Positions 30,061 to 37,790 of a stretch of DNA of 64,000 nucleotides are shown piece by piece. The notes under the pieces are model-generated. The model was not told where the DNA came from, ran no database searches, and worked only from the letters and a program-made list of their open reading frames with translations. The DNA comes from Bifidobacterium catulorum (GTDB taxonomy: Bacteria; Actinomycetota; Actinomycetes; Actinomycetales; Bifidobacteriaceae). Location of the stretch: positions 1 through 64,000 of the forward strand of contig NZ_QFFN01000001.1 in NCBI RefSeq assembly GCF_003129925.1. Reading direction: 5' to 3'. Position 1 is the stretch's first letter; each line of letters begins with the position of its first letter. The translations under genes were made by a program, and so were the position numbers.

Positions 30061-31017
30061 TTGGCTCTGGTAGATGAAGTCAAAAGCGAACTGGCCGCAA
30101 TAGATGACGAACTGCCTGCAGCCAAGAAGGCCCAGGCGGCCGCCATGATTCGCTTCGGCGGCGGTCTTCACCTTATCCAACGTCATATCGTGGTGGAAAG
30201 CCAGTTTGATTCGTTGGCATCAGCTCAGTGGCTGCAACGTACCATTCAGGAGGTGTACGGCCATGAGGCCGACCTGATCAAGGTCGCGCGCAAGACCCCG
30301 ACCGGCATCGTCGAACGGTATTCCGTCCGCGTGCTCAAGGCCGGAGGCGCCCTTGCCCTGCAGTCGGGACTGCTCGACCGCCGCAAGCGCCCCGTCCGGG
30401 GCCTGCCCGCGGAGATCGTCTCCGGCAACATCGCGCAGATCAAGGCCGCTTGGCGCGGTGCCTTCCTCGCACACGGTGAACTATCCGACCCGGGCAAGGC
30501 CAGCTATCTGGAGATCATCTGCCCCGGCTCGGAGGCGGCATTGGCCCTCGTCGGCGCGGCGCGCCGACTCGGCATCTCCGCCAAGCCCCGTCAGGTACGC
30601 AGCTCCGAACGCGTGACGCTGCGCGACCCCGACGTCATCGAGCGGATGCTCACACTCATGGGGGCGTCCCGTACCGCACGTGAATGGAGCGGCAAGCGCA
30701 ACGACGGCGAATATCGCGGCAAGGCCAACCGTCTGGCCAATTTCGACGACGCCAACATGCGTCGCAGCGCCAAGGCCGCGGTGGAGGCCAGCGAGAAGGT
30801 GCAGAAGGCGTTCAAGATTCTGGGCGACGACATTCCCGAGAACCTTCGTGCGGCCGGACAGCTCAGGCTCGACCATCGAGACGCCAGTCTGGAGGAGCTC
30901 GGCCGGCTCGCAGACCCGCCCGTCACCAAGGACGCCATCGCAGGCCGCATCCGCCGTCTGCTGCAGCTCGCCAACAAGGTCGAGAAGCAGCGCGCCGAGG
31001 CCGATCAGAACCAGTAG
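30061..31017 (+). CDS. whiA: DNA-binding protein WhiA
   Basis: A 318-residue homologue of the actinobacterial sporulation/cell-division regulator WhiA, also conserved in non-sporulating Gram-positives, where it affects division and chromosome segregation. The N-terminal part is a homing-endonuclease-like fold ([22 protein letters not shown]), and the C-terminus is an HTH ([31 protein letters not shown]). The TTG start is strongly supported by AAAGGAGGT 6 nt upstream, the best ribosome binding site in the window. Confidence 0.96.
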   Translation: MALVDEVKSELAAIDDELPAAKKAQAAAMIRFGGGLHLIQRHIVVESQFDSLASAQWLQRTIQEVYGHEADLIKVARKTPTGIVERYSVRVLKAGGALALQSGLLDRRKRPVRGLPAEIVSGNIAQIKAAWRGAFLAHGELSDPGKASYLEIICPGSEAALALVGAARRLGISAKPRQVRSSERVTLRDPDVIERMLTLMGASRTAREWSGKRNDGEYRGKANRLANFDDANMRRSAKAAVEASEKVQKAFKILGDDIPENLRAAGQLRLDHRDASLEELGRLADPPVTKDAIAGRIRRLLQLANKVEKQRAEADQNQ

Positions 31018-31195
31018 GCATGGGTGCGCCTCCGCGTTCCCGGTCCGCGGGTCCGTGTGATGACATCCCCGCTCCGAAAGCCGCTGATTATCCGTTTGAC
31101 AAGGTAAGATGCAAGTGGCGCAAGCAGATGCGAGCATCTTCGTGGGAATCGTCAACCGTCGTTCCGGCGTAGCGCCGCAGCAGGAAAGGATATCA

Positions 31196-32404
31196 ATGAA
31201 AACTCTCAAGGATCTCGGAAATCTCCAGGGCAAGCGCGTGCTGGTCCGTGCTGATTTCAACGTTCCGCTTGATGGCACCACCATCACCGACGATGGCCGT
31301 ATCAAGGCTGCTCTGCCTACGATCAAGGCTCTGCGCGAGCAGGGCGCCAAGGTCATTCTGATGGCCCACCTCGGCCGCCCGAAGGGCAAGGTCGTTCCCG
31401 AACTCAGCCTCGCTCCTGTTGCCAAGCGTCTGGGCGAGCTGCTCGGCGTCAACGTCGAGCTCGCCAAGGACACCTACGGCGAGGACGCCCAGGCCAAGGT
31501 CGCCGCACTGAAGGACGGCGACGTCGTGCTTCTGGAGAACGTCCGCTTCAACCCGGAGGAGACCAGCAAGGACGAGTCCGTCCGCGAACCGTACGCCAAG
31601 AAGATCGCCGCACTGGGCGATGTGTTCGTCTCCGACGGCTTCGGCGTCGTACACCGCGCTCAGGGCTCCAACTACGATGTGGCCAAGGACCTGCCCGCCG
31701 CCGCCGGTCTGCTCGTCGAGAAGGAGGTCAAGGCCCTCTCCAAGGCCACCGACGCCGCCGAGCACCCGCTGACCGCCGTCCTCGGTGGTGCCAAGGTCGC
31801 CGACAAGCTCGGCGTCATCTCCAACCTTCTGGGCAAGGTCGACCGCCTCATCATCGGCGGCGGCATGGCCTACACCTTCCTCAAGGCCCAGGGCTACGAG
31901 GTCGGCAACTCCCTGCTTGACGAAAGCAAGATCGAGACCGTCAAGGAATACATGGAGACCGCCAAGAAGAACGGCGTCGAGCTCCTGCTCCCCGTCGACG
32001 TGGTCGTCAACCCCGGCTTCCCGGCCGGTGACGACGCGGTCATCGACCCCAAGACCGTCGCCATCGACGCCATCCCGTCCGACGAGGAGGCTCTGGACAT
32101 CGGTCCGGAGACCCGCAAGCTCTTCCACGACAAGATCGTCGATTCCAAGACCGTCGTATGGAACGGCCCGATGGGCGTGTTCGAGGTCCCGACCTTCGCC
32201 GAAGGCACCAAGGCCGTGGCCGAGGCGCTGGTCGACGCCACGCACGCCGGCGCGTTCACCATCGTCGGCGGCGGCGACTCCGCAGCGGCCGTGCGCAACC
32301 TCGGCTTCCCGGAGGACGGCTTCTCGCACATCTCCACCGGTGGCGGCGCCTCCCTTGAGTTCCTTGAGGGCAAGACCCTGCCGGGCCTGAGCGTCCTCGA
32401 CTGA
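31196..32404 (+). CDS. pgk: Phosphoglycerate kinase
   Basis: Cytoplasmic glycolytic enzyme converting 1,3-bisphosphoglycerate and ADP to 3-phosphoglycerate and ATP. The 402 residues include [34 protein letters not shown], the hinge region and the nucleotide-binding GGGDSAAAV and [21 protein letters not shown] 31196 follows AAAGGA; an in-frame upstream extension has no support. The coding sequence uses a markedly restricted, highly expressed-type codon set. Confidence 0.98.
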   Translation: MKTLKDLGNLQGKRVLVRADFNVPLDGTTITDDGRIKAALPTIKALREQGAKVILMAHLGRPKGKVVPELSLAPVAKRLGELLGVNVELAKDTYGEDAQAKVAALKDGDVVLLENVRFNPEETSKDESVREPYAKKIAALGDVFVSDGFGVVHRAQGSNYDVAKDLPAAAGLLVEKEVKALSKATDAAEHPLTAVLGGAKVADKLGVISNLLGKVDRLIIGGGMAYTFLKAQGYEVGNSLLDESKIETVKEYMETAKKNGVELLLPVDVVVNPGFPAGDDAVIDPKTVAIDAIPSDEEALDIGPETRKLFHDKIVDSKTVVWNGPMGVFEVPTFAEGTKAVAEALVDATHAGAFTIVGGGDSAAAVRNLGFPEDGFSHISTGGGASLEFLEGKTLPGLSVLD

Positions 32405-32418
32405 TCATCCCATCATTC

Positions 32419-32458
32419 CCGGCTCCCGCCCCGCCATCGTCATAGGGGCGGGAGCCGG
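32419..32458 (+). repeat. Strong hairpin between pgk and tpiA
   Basis: Perfect 14-bp GC-rich arms (32419-32432 and 32445-32458; CCGGCTCCCGCCCC and its complement) with a 12-nt loop, 15 bp after the pgk stop and 20 bp before tpiA. With no T-tract (CTCCTTGCG follows), it probably stabilises the pgk 3' end or attenuates tpiA-secG. Confidence 0.6.
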
Positions 32459-32478
32459 CTCCTTGCGTAAGGATCTCC

Positions 32479-33279
32479 ATGACTCGCATTCCCGTGGTCG
32501 CCGGCAACTGGAAGATGAACTTCAACCATCTTGAAGCAACGTATTTCGTGCAGAAGCTTGCCTGGACGCTACGCGATGCCCATTTCGACTTCAAACGCTG
32601 CGAAGTGACGCTCATGCCGCCGTTCACTTCGATTCGCAGCGTGCAGGTGCTCATCGAGGCCGACAGACTTAAACTCACCTATGGGGCGCAGACCGTGTCC
32701 GTCACCAATCAGGGCGCCTTCACCGGCGACGTCTCCGCCGACATGCTTGCCAGTCTTGGCTGCACCTATGTCATCGTCGGTCATTCGGAACGACGCAAAT
32801 ACCATCCCGAAGACGATGCCAACATCGTCGATCAGGTGAGGGCCGTATTGGCTGCGGGCATGAAGCCCATCCTGTGTGTGGGAGAGAGCTTCGAGGAACG
32901 ACGGCAGGGCATCGAGCTCGAATTCGCCGTCGGACAGGTGCAGGATGTCATCCGCGACCTCTCCGACAAGGAGGCCGAGCAGATGCTCATCGCCTATGAA
33001 CCCGTTTGGGCCATCGGCACCGGCATGGTCGCGACTCCCGAATCGGCGCAACAGGCTGCAGCGGCGATTCGCTCCCATCTCGGCGAAGTCTACGGACAGG
33101 ATGTCGCCGACCGCATCCGTATCCTGTACGGAGGATCGGTCAACTCCTCCAAGGCGACGCAGCTCATGGAGGATGGGCCGGACATCGACGGGTTCCTGGT
33201 CGGGGGAGCGGCCCTCGACGCCGACGAATTCGCCACCATCGCAAGGCTTACCGCCAAGGCGGCCAAGGCGCGGCGATGA
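32479..33279 (+). CDS. tpiA: Triose-phosphate isomerase
   Basis: Interconverts dihydroxyacetone phosphate and glyceraldehyde 3-phosphate. All active-site residues are present: Asn10 and Lys12 (VAGNWKMN), His102 (IVGHSERR), Glu174 in YEPVWAIGTG, and the C-terminal phosphate site ILYGGSVNSS and LVGGAAL. The 266-residue length is normal for actinobacteria. The ATG is preceded by AAGGA. Lies between pgk and secG in one transcription direction. Confidence 0.98.
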   Translation: MTRIPVVAGNWKMNFNHLEATYFVQKLAWTLRDAHFDFKRCEVTLMPPFTSIRSVQVLIEADRLKLTYGAQTVSVTNQGAFTGDVSADMLASLGCTYVIVGHSERRKYHPEDDANIVDQVRAVLAAGMKPILCVGESFEERRQGIELEFAVGQVQDVIRDLSDKEAEQMLIAYEPVWAIGTGMVATPESAQQAAAAIRSHLGEVYGQDVADRIRILYGGSVNSSKATQLMEDGPDIDGFLVGGAALDADEFATIARLTAKAAKARR

Positions 33280-33349
33280 CGCCATCCATCATCGACTTTA
33301 TCCCGAGCATGGAGTATCGTAAGTACGAGTCAAACGACCGGAGGTAACC

Positions 33350-33598
33350 GTGGCCATTGTCAAGATCATTCTTGAAATCATCGTCGTCATCGCCAGCATC
33401 CTGCTGACCCTGCTGATCCTTATGCATAAGGGCAAGGGCGGCGGCCTCTCCGATATGTTCGGCGGTGGACTGACCGCAAACGCCGGAACCTCAGGCGTCG
33501 CCGAGAAGAATCTGAATCGTCTGACCATCATCGTCGCCCTTATCTGGGTCGCCATTATCATCGCATTGGGATTGATGGCCAAGTACAATCTCATCTGA
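33350..33598 (+). CDS. secG: Preprotein translocase subunit SecG
   Basis: An 82-residue membrane protein with two transmembrane helices (about 3-25 and 56-78) separated by the conserved loop HKGKGGGLSDMFGGG, typical of the SecG component of SecYEG. The GTG start follows GGAGGT at good spacing. It is the last gene before a strong terminator. Confidence 0.96.
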   Translation: MAIVKIILEIIVVIASILLTLLILMHKGKGGGLSDMFGGGLTANAGTSGVAEKNLNRLTIIVALIWVAIIIALGLMAKYNLI

Positions 33599-33624
33599 GC
33601 AAATCTTCTGCATCAGGTTTTCAG

Positions 33625-33657
33625 CCCGCGGATTGCGCACCGCGGGTTTTTTCTTTT
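33625..33657 (+). terminator. Rho-independent terminator after secG
   Basis: CCCGCGG (33625-33631) and CCGCGGG (33640-33646) form a 7-bp GC stem followed immediately by TTTTTTCTTTT. This is the clearest intrinsic terminator in the window and closes the pgk-tpiA-secG transcript. Confidence 0.93.
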
Positions 33658-33712
33658 GCCAACGAGGCGGTCCTACCGCCGGTTCCGAACTTGTATAGAG
33701 GAGCACAGGAGA

Positions 33713-34555
33713 ATGATGTCCGATGAACGATTCCGTATGATTGTAGCCGATCTCGACGGCACGTTGCTCCATGACGGGGATACCTTCGAGAGAAGATTCA
33801 TCACCGAACGCACCATCAGGACCATCATCCGCATGCATGACGACTTGGGGGTGAAGTTCGCCATAGCCACCGCGCGTCCGGTCAGTACGGCCATGCGGTT
33901 CGTCAGCCGGCTGCCGGTCGACGCATGCGTATATCTCAACGGCGCATTGGTGGATTTCGATCCGGCACGATCAAACGAGCGAATGCTGACAAGTGGACAG
34001 ATGCCCGATGACGGGCATCTGATGAAGATTGGTTTTCCCTCCCGTCGAGCCTGCGAGGTATGCAGAACCATTCTCGACGTGCTTCCCGATGTCAGAATCG
34101 GCATTGTGATGAACGACGTCAGATACACGAACTTCGATGTGCGTACGATGTGGAAGACCCAGAGTTTTCGGTATACCGATTTCACCGATGTTCCGGATGG
34201 CATCGCCGATAAGATCATCATCCTGCCGCAGGCGGAGCAATGGGATGTTTTGCGGCCGCTGATTCCATCCGATTTCACGGTCAGCATCAGCGAGGGGGTC
34301 ATGTGGATGCTGATGAATCCGTCGGCGAACAAGGAACATGCGTTGAACCTGCTGGGCGAAAGAATGCACATTCCAATGGACTCGATCGCGTCATTCGGCG
34401 ACGACCTCATCGACGTGCGGATGCTTGAACTGTCCGGCAGGGGAGTTGCGGTGGCGAACGCCAATCCGAGGGTGCTGGCCATCGCCGATGAGATTTGCCC
34501 GGCAAACAACGAGGATGGGGTAGCACAGTGGATCGAACGGAACTTCAACCTGTAG
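33713..34555 (+). CDS. Cof-type HAD-IIB family hydrolase
   Basis: A 280-residue HAD phosphatase with motif I DLDGTLLHDGD, motif II TAR (FAIATARPV), a type IIB cap domain, motif III Lys (ANKEHALNLLGE) and motif IV GDDLIDVRML. It probably dephosphorylates sugar or cofactor phosphates, but the substrate cannot be inferred. Two ATGs (33713, 33716) follow GAGGAG and AGGAG. It is isolated between two terminators. Confidence 0.88.
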   Translation: MMSDERFRMIVADLDGTLLHDGDTFERRFITERTIRTIIRMHDDLGVKFAIATARPVSTAMRFVSRLPVDACVYLNGALVDFDPARSNERMLTSGQMPDDGHLMKIGFPSRRACEVCRTILDVLPDVRIGIVMNDVRYTNFDVRTMWKTQSFRYTDFTDVPDGIADKIIILPQAEQWDVLRPLIPSDFTVSISEGVMWMLMNPSANKEHALNLLGERMHIPMDSIASFGDDLIDVRMLELSGRGVAVANANPRVLAIADEICPANNEDGVAQWIERNFNL

Positions 34556-34570
34556 CGATCAAGTTTTTCG

Positions 34571-34600
34571 CCAAGTTTCGCAATAAGGGAAACTGGTTTT
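34571..34600 (+). terminator. Probable terminator after the Cof-type HAD gene
   Basis: A stem AGTTTC/GAAACT extended by CC/GG (34571-34579 with 34589-34596, one bulged A) is followed by TTTT, 15 bp after the HAD stop. Confidence 0.5.
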
Positions 34601-34662
34601 AGAACACTACGTAGTTTACGGATTGAATACCCCCTAATATATCTATGTAGTATCCATCGGAA

Positions 34663-34676
34663 GTTCAATATTGAAC
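34663..34676. promoter_or_regulatory. Palindrome GTTCAATATTGAAC upstream of the HTH-aminotransferase gene
   Basis: A perfect 14-bp palindrome whose half-site TTGAAC recurs downstream at 34778-34783, 34785-34790 (as ATTGAAC) and 34797-34802. It lies 140 bp before the start codon. The obvious candidate ligand is the XRE-type HTH domain of the adjacent gene product. Confidence 0.65.
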
Positions 34677-34777
34677 ATTTGTGGCTGGACGCGGATGCGG
34701 ACGCAGGGGACACTGGTCGTCCCTGGTGCCGCGCCGATGATGTGCGGATCGCAGATGGGTGGTATAGTCGTTTCCAA

Positions 34778-34802
34778 TTGAACATTGAACTTTGTCTTGA
34801 AC
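34778..34802 (+). promoter_or_regulatory. Cluster of TTGAAC half-sites just before the HTH-aminotransferase start
   Basis: Three TTGAAC copies (34778-34783, 34785-34790, 34797-34802) lie between a possible -10 (TATAGT, 34763-34768) and the ribosome binding site (AAGGAGAG). This is where an autorepressor would sit. Confidence 0.55.
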
Positions 34803-34815
34803 CATAAGGAGAGCT

Positions 34816-36375
34816 ATGGGTGAGGCATCTTTCGCATCCAGACTGAACTACGCCATGGCGTTACGTCATATGAAGCAGATCGATTTCGTGCATGCCGCAG
34901 CCGCGGCCAACGTCAAGCTCGGGAAAAGCCATGTCAGCCAATACGCCAGCGGCAAGACCACGCCCCGACCGGACATCATGCGATTCCTCGCCGATACGCT
35001 GGGCGTCCGCGAGGACTGGCTCGCCGGCGGGGACGCCCCGATGGAACGGGCCGAACAGGCGGGCGACGCCGGCGTACCGGCCGTCAGAACATCGGAATCC
35101 GATGGATTGAACCCCATGGAAACCGAACGGAAGACCATCACAGAGCCGAAAGGACAGGCAATGCGTCGCTTCACCAAATCAACCAAACTCGACAACGTGC
35201 TGTACGACGTCCGTGGACCGGTCGTCGACGAAGCCGCGCGCATGGAGGCCACCGGCACGCACGTCCTCAAACTCAACATCGGCAACCCGGCCCCGTTCGG
35301 GTTCAGAACCCCGGACGAGGTCATATACGACATGGCCCACCAGCTGCCGGAATGCGAGGGGTATTCCGCGTCCAAGGGCCTGTTCTCCGCGCGCAAGGCC
35401 ATCATGCAGTACTCCCAGCTGAAGAACCTGCCCAACGTCTCCATCGAGGACATCTACACCGGCAACGGGGTGAGCGAGCTCATCAACCTCTCGATGTCCG
35501 CCCTGCTCGACAACGGCGACGAGGTGCTCATCCCCAGCCCCGACTACCCGTTGTGGACGGCCTGCGTGAACCTGGCGGGCGGCACGGCCGTGCACTACCT
35601 GTGCGACGAGCAGGCCGAATGGTATCCGGACATCGACGACATGCGGGTCAAGATCACCGACCGCACCAAGGCGATCGTGGTCATCAATCCGAACAACCCC
35701 ACCGGCGCGCTGTATCCCAGGGAGGTGCTACAGCAGATCGTGGACCTCGCCCGCGAGCACCAGCTCATGATCTTCTCCGATGAGATCTACGACCGTCTGG
35801 TCATGGATGGTATGCAGCACATATCTATCGCGTCGCTTGCACCAGACCTGTTCTGTGTAACATTCTCCGGATTGTCGAAGTCCCACATGATCGCCGGATA
35901 CCGTGTGGGCTGGATGGTGCTGAGCGGCAACAAGAACGTGGCGAGGGACTATATCGAAGGCATCAACATGCTCACGAACATGCGCATATGCTCGAACGTT
36001 CCGGCCCAATCCATCGTGCAGACCGCTCTCGGTGGGCATCAGAGCGTCAACGACTACATCATCCCCGGCGGACGCATCTATGAGCAGCGCGATTACATCT
36101 ACAATGCGTTGAACTCCATTCCGGGCGTGACCGCGGTCAAACCGAAGGCGGCCTTCTACATCTTCCCCAAACTCGATGTGAAGAAGTTCAACATCTCCGA
36201 CGACGAGCAGTTCGCGCTTGACCTGCTGCATGACGAGCGGATTCTCATCACCCGGGGAGGTGGGTTCAACTGGCATGAACCCGACCATTTCCGCATCGTC
36301 TACCTCCCCCGCATCGAAGTGCTCAAGGACGCCACCGACAAACTCGCCGACTTCCTCAGCTACTACAGGCAGTAG
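34816..36375 (+). CDS. XRE-type HTH fused to an AlaA-like alanine aminotransferase
   Basis: A 519-residue two-part protein. Residues 8-70 are a Cro/CI-type helix-turn-helix ending GVREDWLAGG. A polar linker (about 71-115) follows, then a complete PLP-dependent class I aminotransferase closely resembling E. coli AlaA (KLNIGNPAPFGF, GNGVSELI, SPDYPLWTA, NPNNPTGA, DEIYDRL). The Schiff-base Lys is Lys355 in SGLSKSHMIAGYRVGW, and the substrate Arg lies in HFRIVYLP. It should interconvert alanine and pyruvate. An internal ATG at 35161 with AAAGGA 6 nt before it coincides with the normal AlaA start, so a free enzyme of 404 residues may also be made. The long-form ATG follows AAGGAGAG. Confidence 0.9.
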   Translation: MGEASFASRLNYAMALRHMKQIDFVHAAAAANVKLGKSHVSQYASGKTTPRPDIMRFLADTLGVREDWLAGGDAPMERAEQAGDAGVPAVRTSESDGLNPMETERKTITEPKGQAMRRFTKSTKLDNVLYDVRGPVVDEAARMEATGTHVLKLNIGNPAPFGFRTPDEVIYDMAHQLPECEGYSASKGLFSARKAIMQYSQLKNLPNVSIEDIYTGNGVSELINLSMSALLDNGDEVLIPSPDYPLWTACVNLAGGTAVHYLCDEQAEWYPDIDDMRVKITDRTKAIVVINPNNPTGALYPREVLQQIVDLAREHQLMIFSDEIYDRLVMDGMQHISIASLAPDLFCVTFSGLSKSHMIAGYRVGWMVLSGNKNVARDYIEGINMLTNMRICSNVPAQSIVQTALGGHQSVNDYIIPGGRIYEQRDYIYNALNSIPGVTAVKPKAAFYIFPKLDVKKFNISDDEQFALDLLHDERILITRGGGFNWHEPDHFRIVYLPRIEVLKDATDKLADFLSYYRQ

Positions 36376-36417
36376 ACGGACGGTGATCGTGGGATGCGTC
36401 GGGTGTCCCCACAAGAC

Positions 36418-36456
36418 AACAAGGCTTTGGTCCTCTCTCGGGACCAAAGCCTTGTT
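36418..36456. terminator. Bidirectional terminator between the aminotransferase and tal
   Basis: Perfect 16-bp arms (36418-36433 and 36441-36456; core AAGGCTTTGGTCC) with a 7-nt loop, between two convergent stop codons. The stem ends in TTGTT on both strands. Confidence 0.8.
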
Positions 36457-36515
36457 ATGTCATCTAGGCTTATGGGTCATCGATGAACGTCGATAGCCCA
36501 TGACGGTAGGGAATC

Positions 36516-37619
36516 TCAGGCGTTGACGCGGTCGATGCCGGACTGCACGTCGGCGAGGACGGAATCCCAGGACTTGATGAAGGCGGCGACGCCGTCGGCC
36601 TCAAGCTTGTCGGTGACGTCCTTGAGGTTGATGCCCAGCTCGGCCAGCTTGTTGATGATGGCGTGGGACTCCTCGTAGGTGCCTTCGATGGACGGAGCGC
36701 CATCGCCGTGATCGGCCAGGGCGTTCAGCGTCTTCTCGGGCATGGTGTTGACGATGTGCTTCGCGACGAGCTCGTCGACGTACTTGCAGTCGGAGTAGGC
36801 CGGGTTCTTGGTACCGGTGGAGGCCCACAGCGGACGCTGGACCTTGGCGCCCTTGGCGGCGAGGTCGGCCCAACGCGGGTCGGAGGCGAACTTCTTCTCG
36901 AAGAGTTCGTATGCGAGGCGAGCGTTGGCGACGGCGGCCTTGCCCTCAAGGGCCTTGGCCTCGTCGGAGCCGTTGGCTTCGAGCAGTTTGTCGACCGCGG
37001 TGTCCACGCGGGACACGAAGAAGGAGGCGACGGAGCCGATGTGCTTGAGGTCGTGGCCGTTGGCGGCGGCCTGGGCGATGCCCTCGATGTAGGCGTCGAT
37101 GACCTGCTCGTAGCGTTCAAGCGAGAAGATCAGGGTGACGTTGACGGAGATGCCCTTGGCCAGGGTGGCGGTGATGGCCGGCAGGCCTTCGAGGGTCGCC
37201 GGGATCTTGATCATCGCGTTCGGACGGTTGACCTTCTCCCACAGCTCGACAGCCTGCTTCTCGGTGGCTTCGGTCTCGTGGGCGAGACGGGGGTCGACCT
37301 CGATGGAGACGCGGCCGTCGACGAAGTCGGTGGCTTCGGCGATCTCGCGGAAGATGTCGGTGGCGTTGCGCACATCGGTGGTGGTGAGCTCGCGCACTGC
37401 GGTCTCGACGTCGACCTTGCCCAGCTCCTTGAGCTGCTCGTCGTACGGTCCGACCTGGCTCAGGGCCTTCTGGAAGATGGACGGGTTGGTGGTGACGCCG
37501 ACCACGTTCTTGTTGGCGATGAGGTCCTGCAGGGAGCCGGACTCGATGCGGGAGCGGGACAGGTCGTCCAGCCAGATGGAAACGCCGTTGTCGGACGTGC
37601 GCTGAGTTGCTTCAGTCAT
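36516..37619 (-). CDS. tal: Transaldolase
   Basis: Transfers a dihydroxyacetone unit between sugar phosphates; with transketolase it feeds the fructose-6-phosphate phosphoketolase (bifid) shunt. The 367-residue protein shows VTTNPSIF near the N-terminus and the Schiff-base Lys138 in NAMIKIPAT, with VNVTLIFS after it. ATG 37619 is preceded by AAGGAGA; a longer in-frame extension to 37679 runs through the leader hairpin and is not credible. It lies downstream of tkt on the same strand. Confidence 0.97.
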   Translation of the reverse strand: MTEATQRTSDNGVSIWLDDLSRSRIESGSLQDLIANKNVVGVTTNPSIFQKALSQVGPYDEQLKELGKVDVETAVRELTTTDVRNATDIFREIAEATDFVDGRVSIEVDPRLAHETEATEKQAVELWEKVNRPNAMIKIPATLEGLPAITATLAKGISVNVTLIFSLERYEQVIDAYIEGIAQAAANGHDLKHIGSVASFFVSRVDTAVDKLLEANGSDEAKALEGKAAVANARLAYELFEKKFASDPRWADLAAKGAKVQRPLWASTGTKNPAYSDCKYVDELVAKHIVNTMPEKTLNALADHGDGAPSIEGTYEESHAIINKLAELGINLKDVTDKLEADGVAAFIKSWDSVLADVQSGIDRVNA

Positions 37620-37650
37620 TTCATTTCTCCTTGATGAAATCTCGCCCCGG

Positions 37651-37760
37651 GCCCCTTCCCGTGCAATCGAGGGGAGCATGTCCGTTCGGAACCGGGGGAG
37701 TGGGCTTGACTGCTCCCCCGGTTCGGGTATGAACCCGCGTGCTCCCCTCGGGAAAGGGGA
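37651..37760 (-). repeat. Nested three-tier hairpin between tkt and tal
   Basis: Three nested inverted repeats. The inner is GAACCGGGGGAG (37689-37700) with CTCCCCCGGTTC (37713-37724). The middle is CGAGGGGAGCA (37668-37678) with TGCTCCCCTCG (37740-37750). The outer, imperfect, is CCCCTTCCC (37652-37660) with GGGAAAGGGG (37750-37759). They fill almost the whole 171-bp gap between the tkt stop and the tal ribosome binding site, so they would fold as one long RNA stem. There is no clear T-tract. Confidence 0.75.
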
Positions 37761-37790
37761 CCCACATTCATTTGTCGGTTGATGTCGGAA

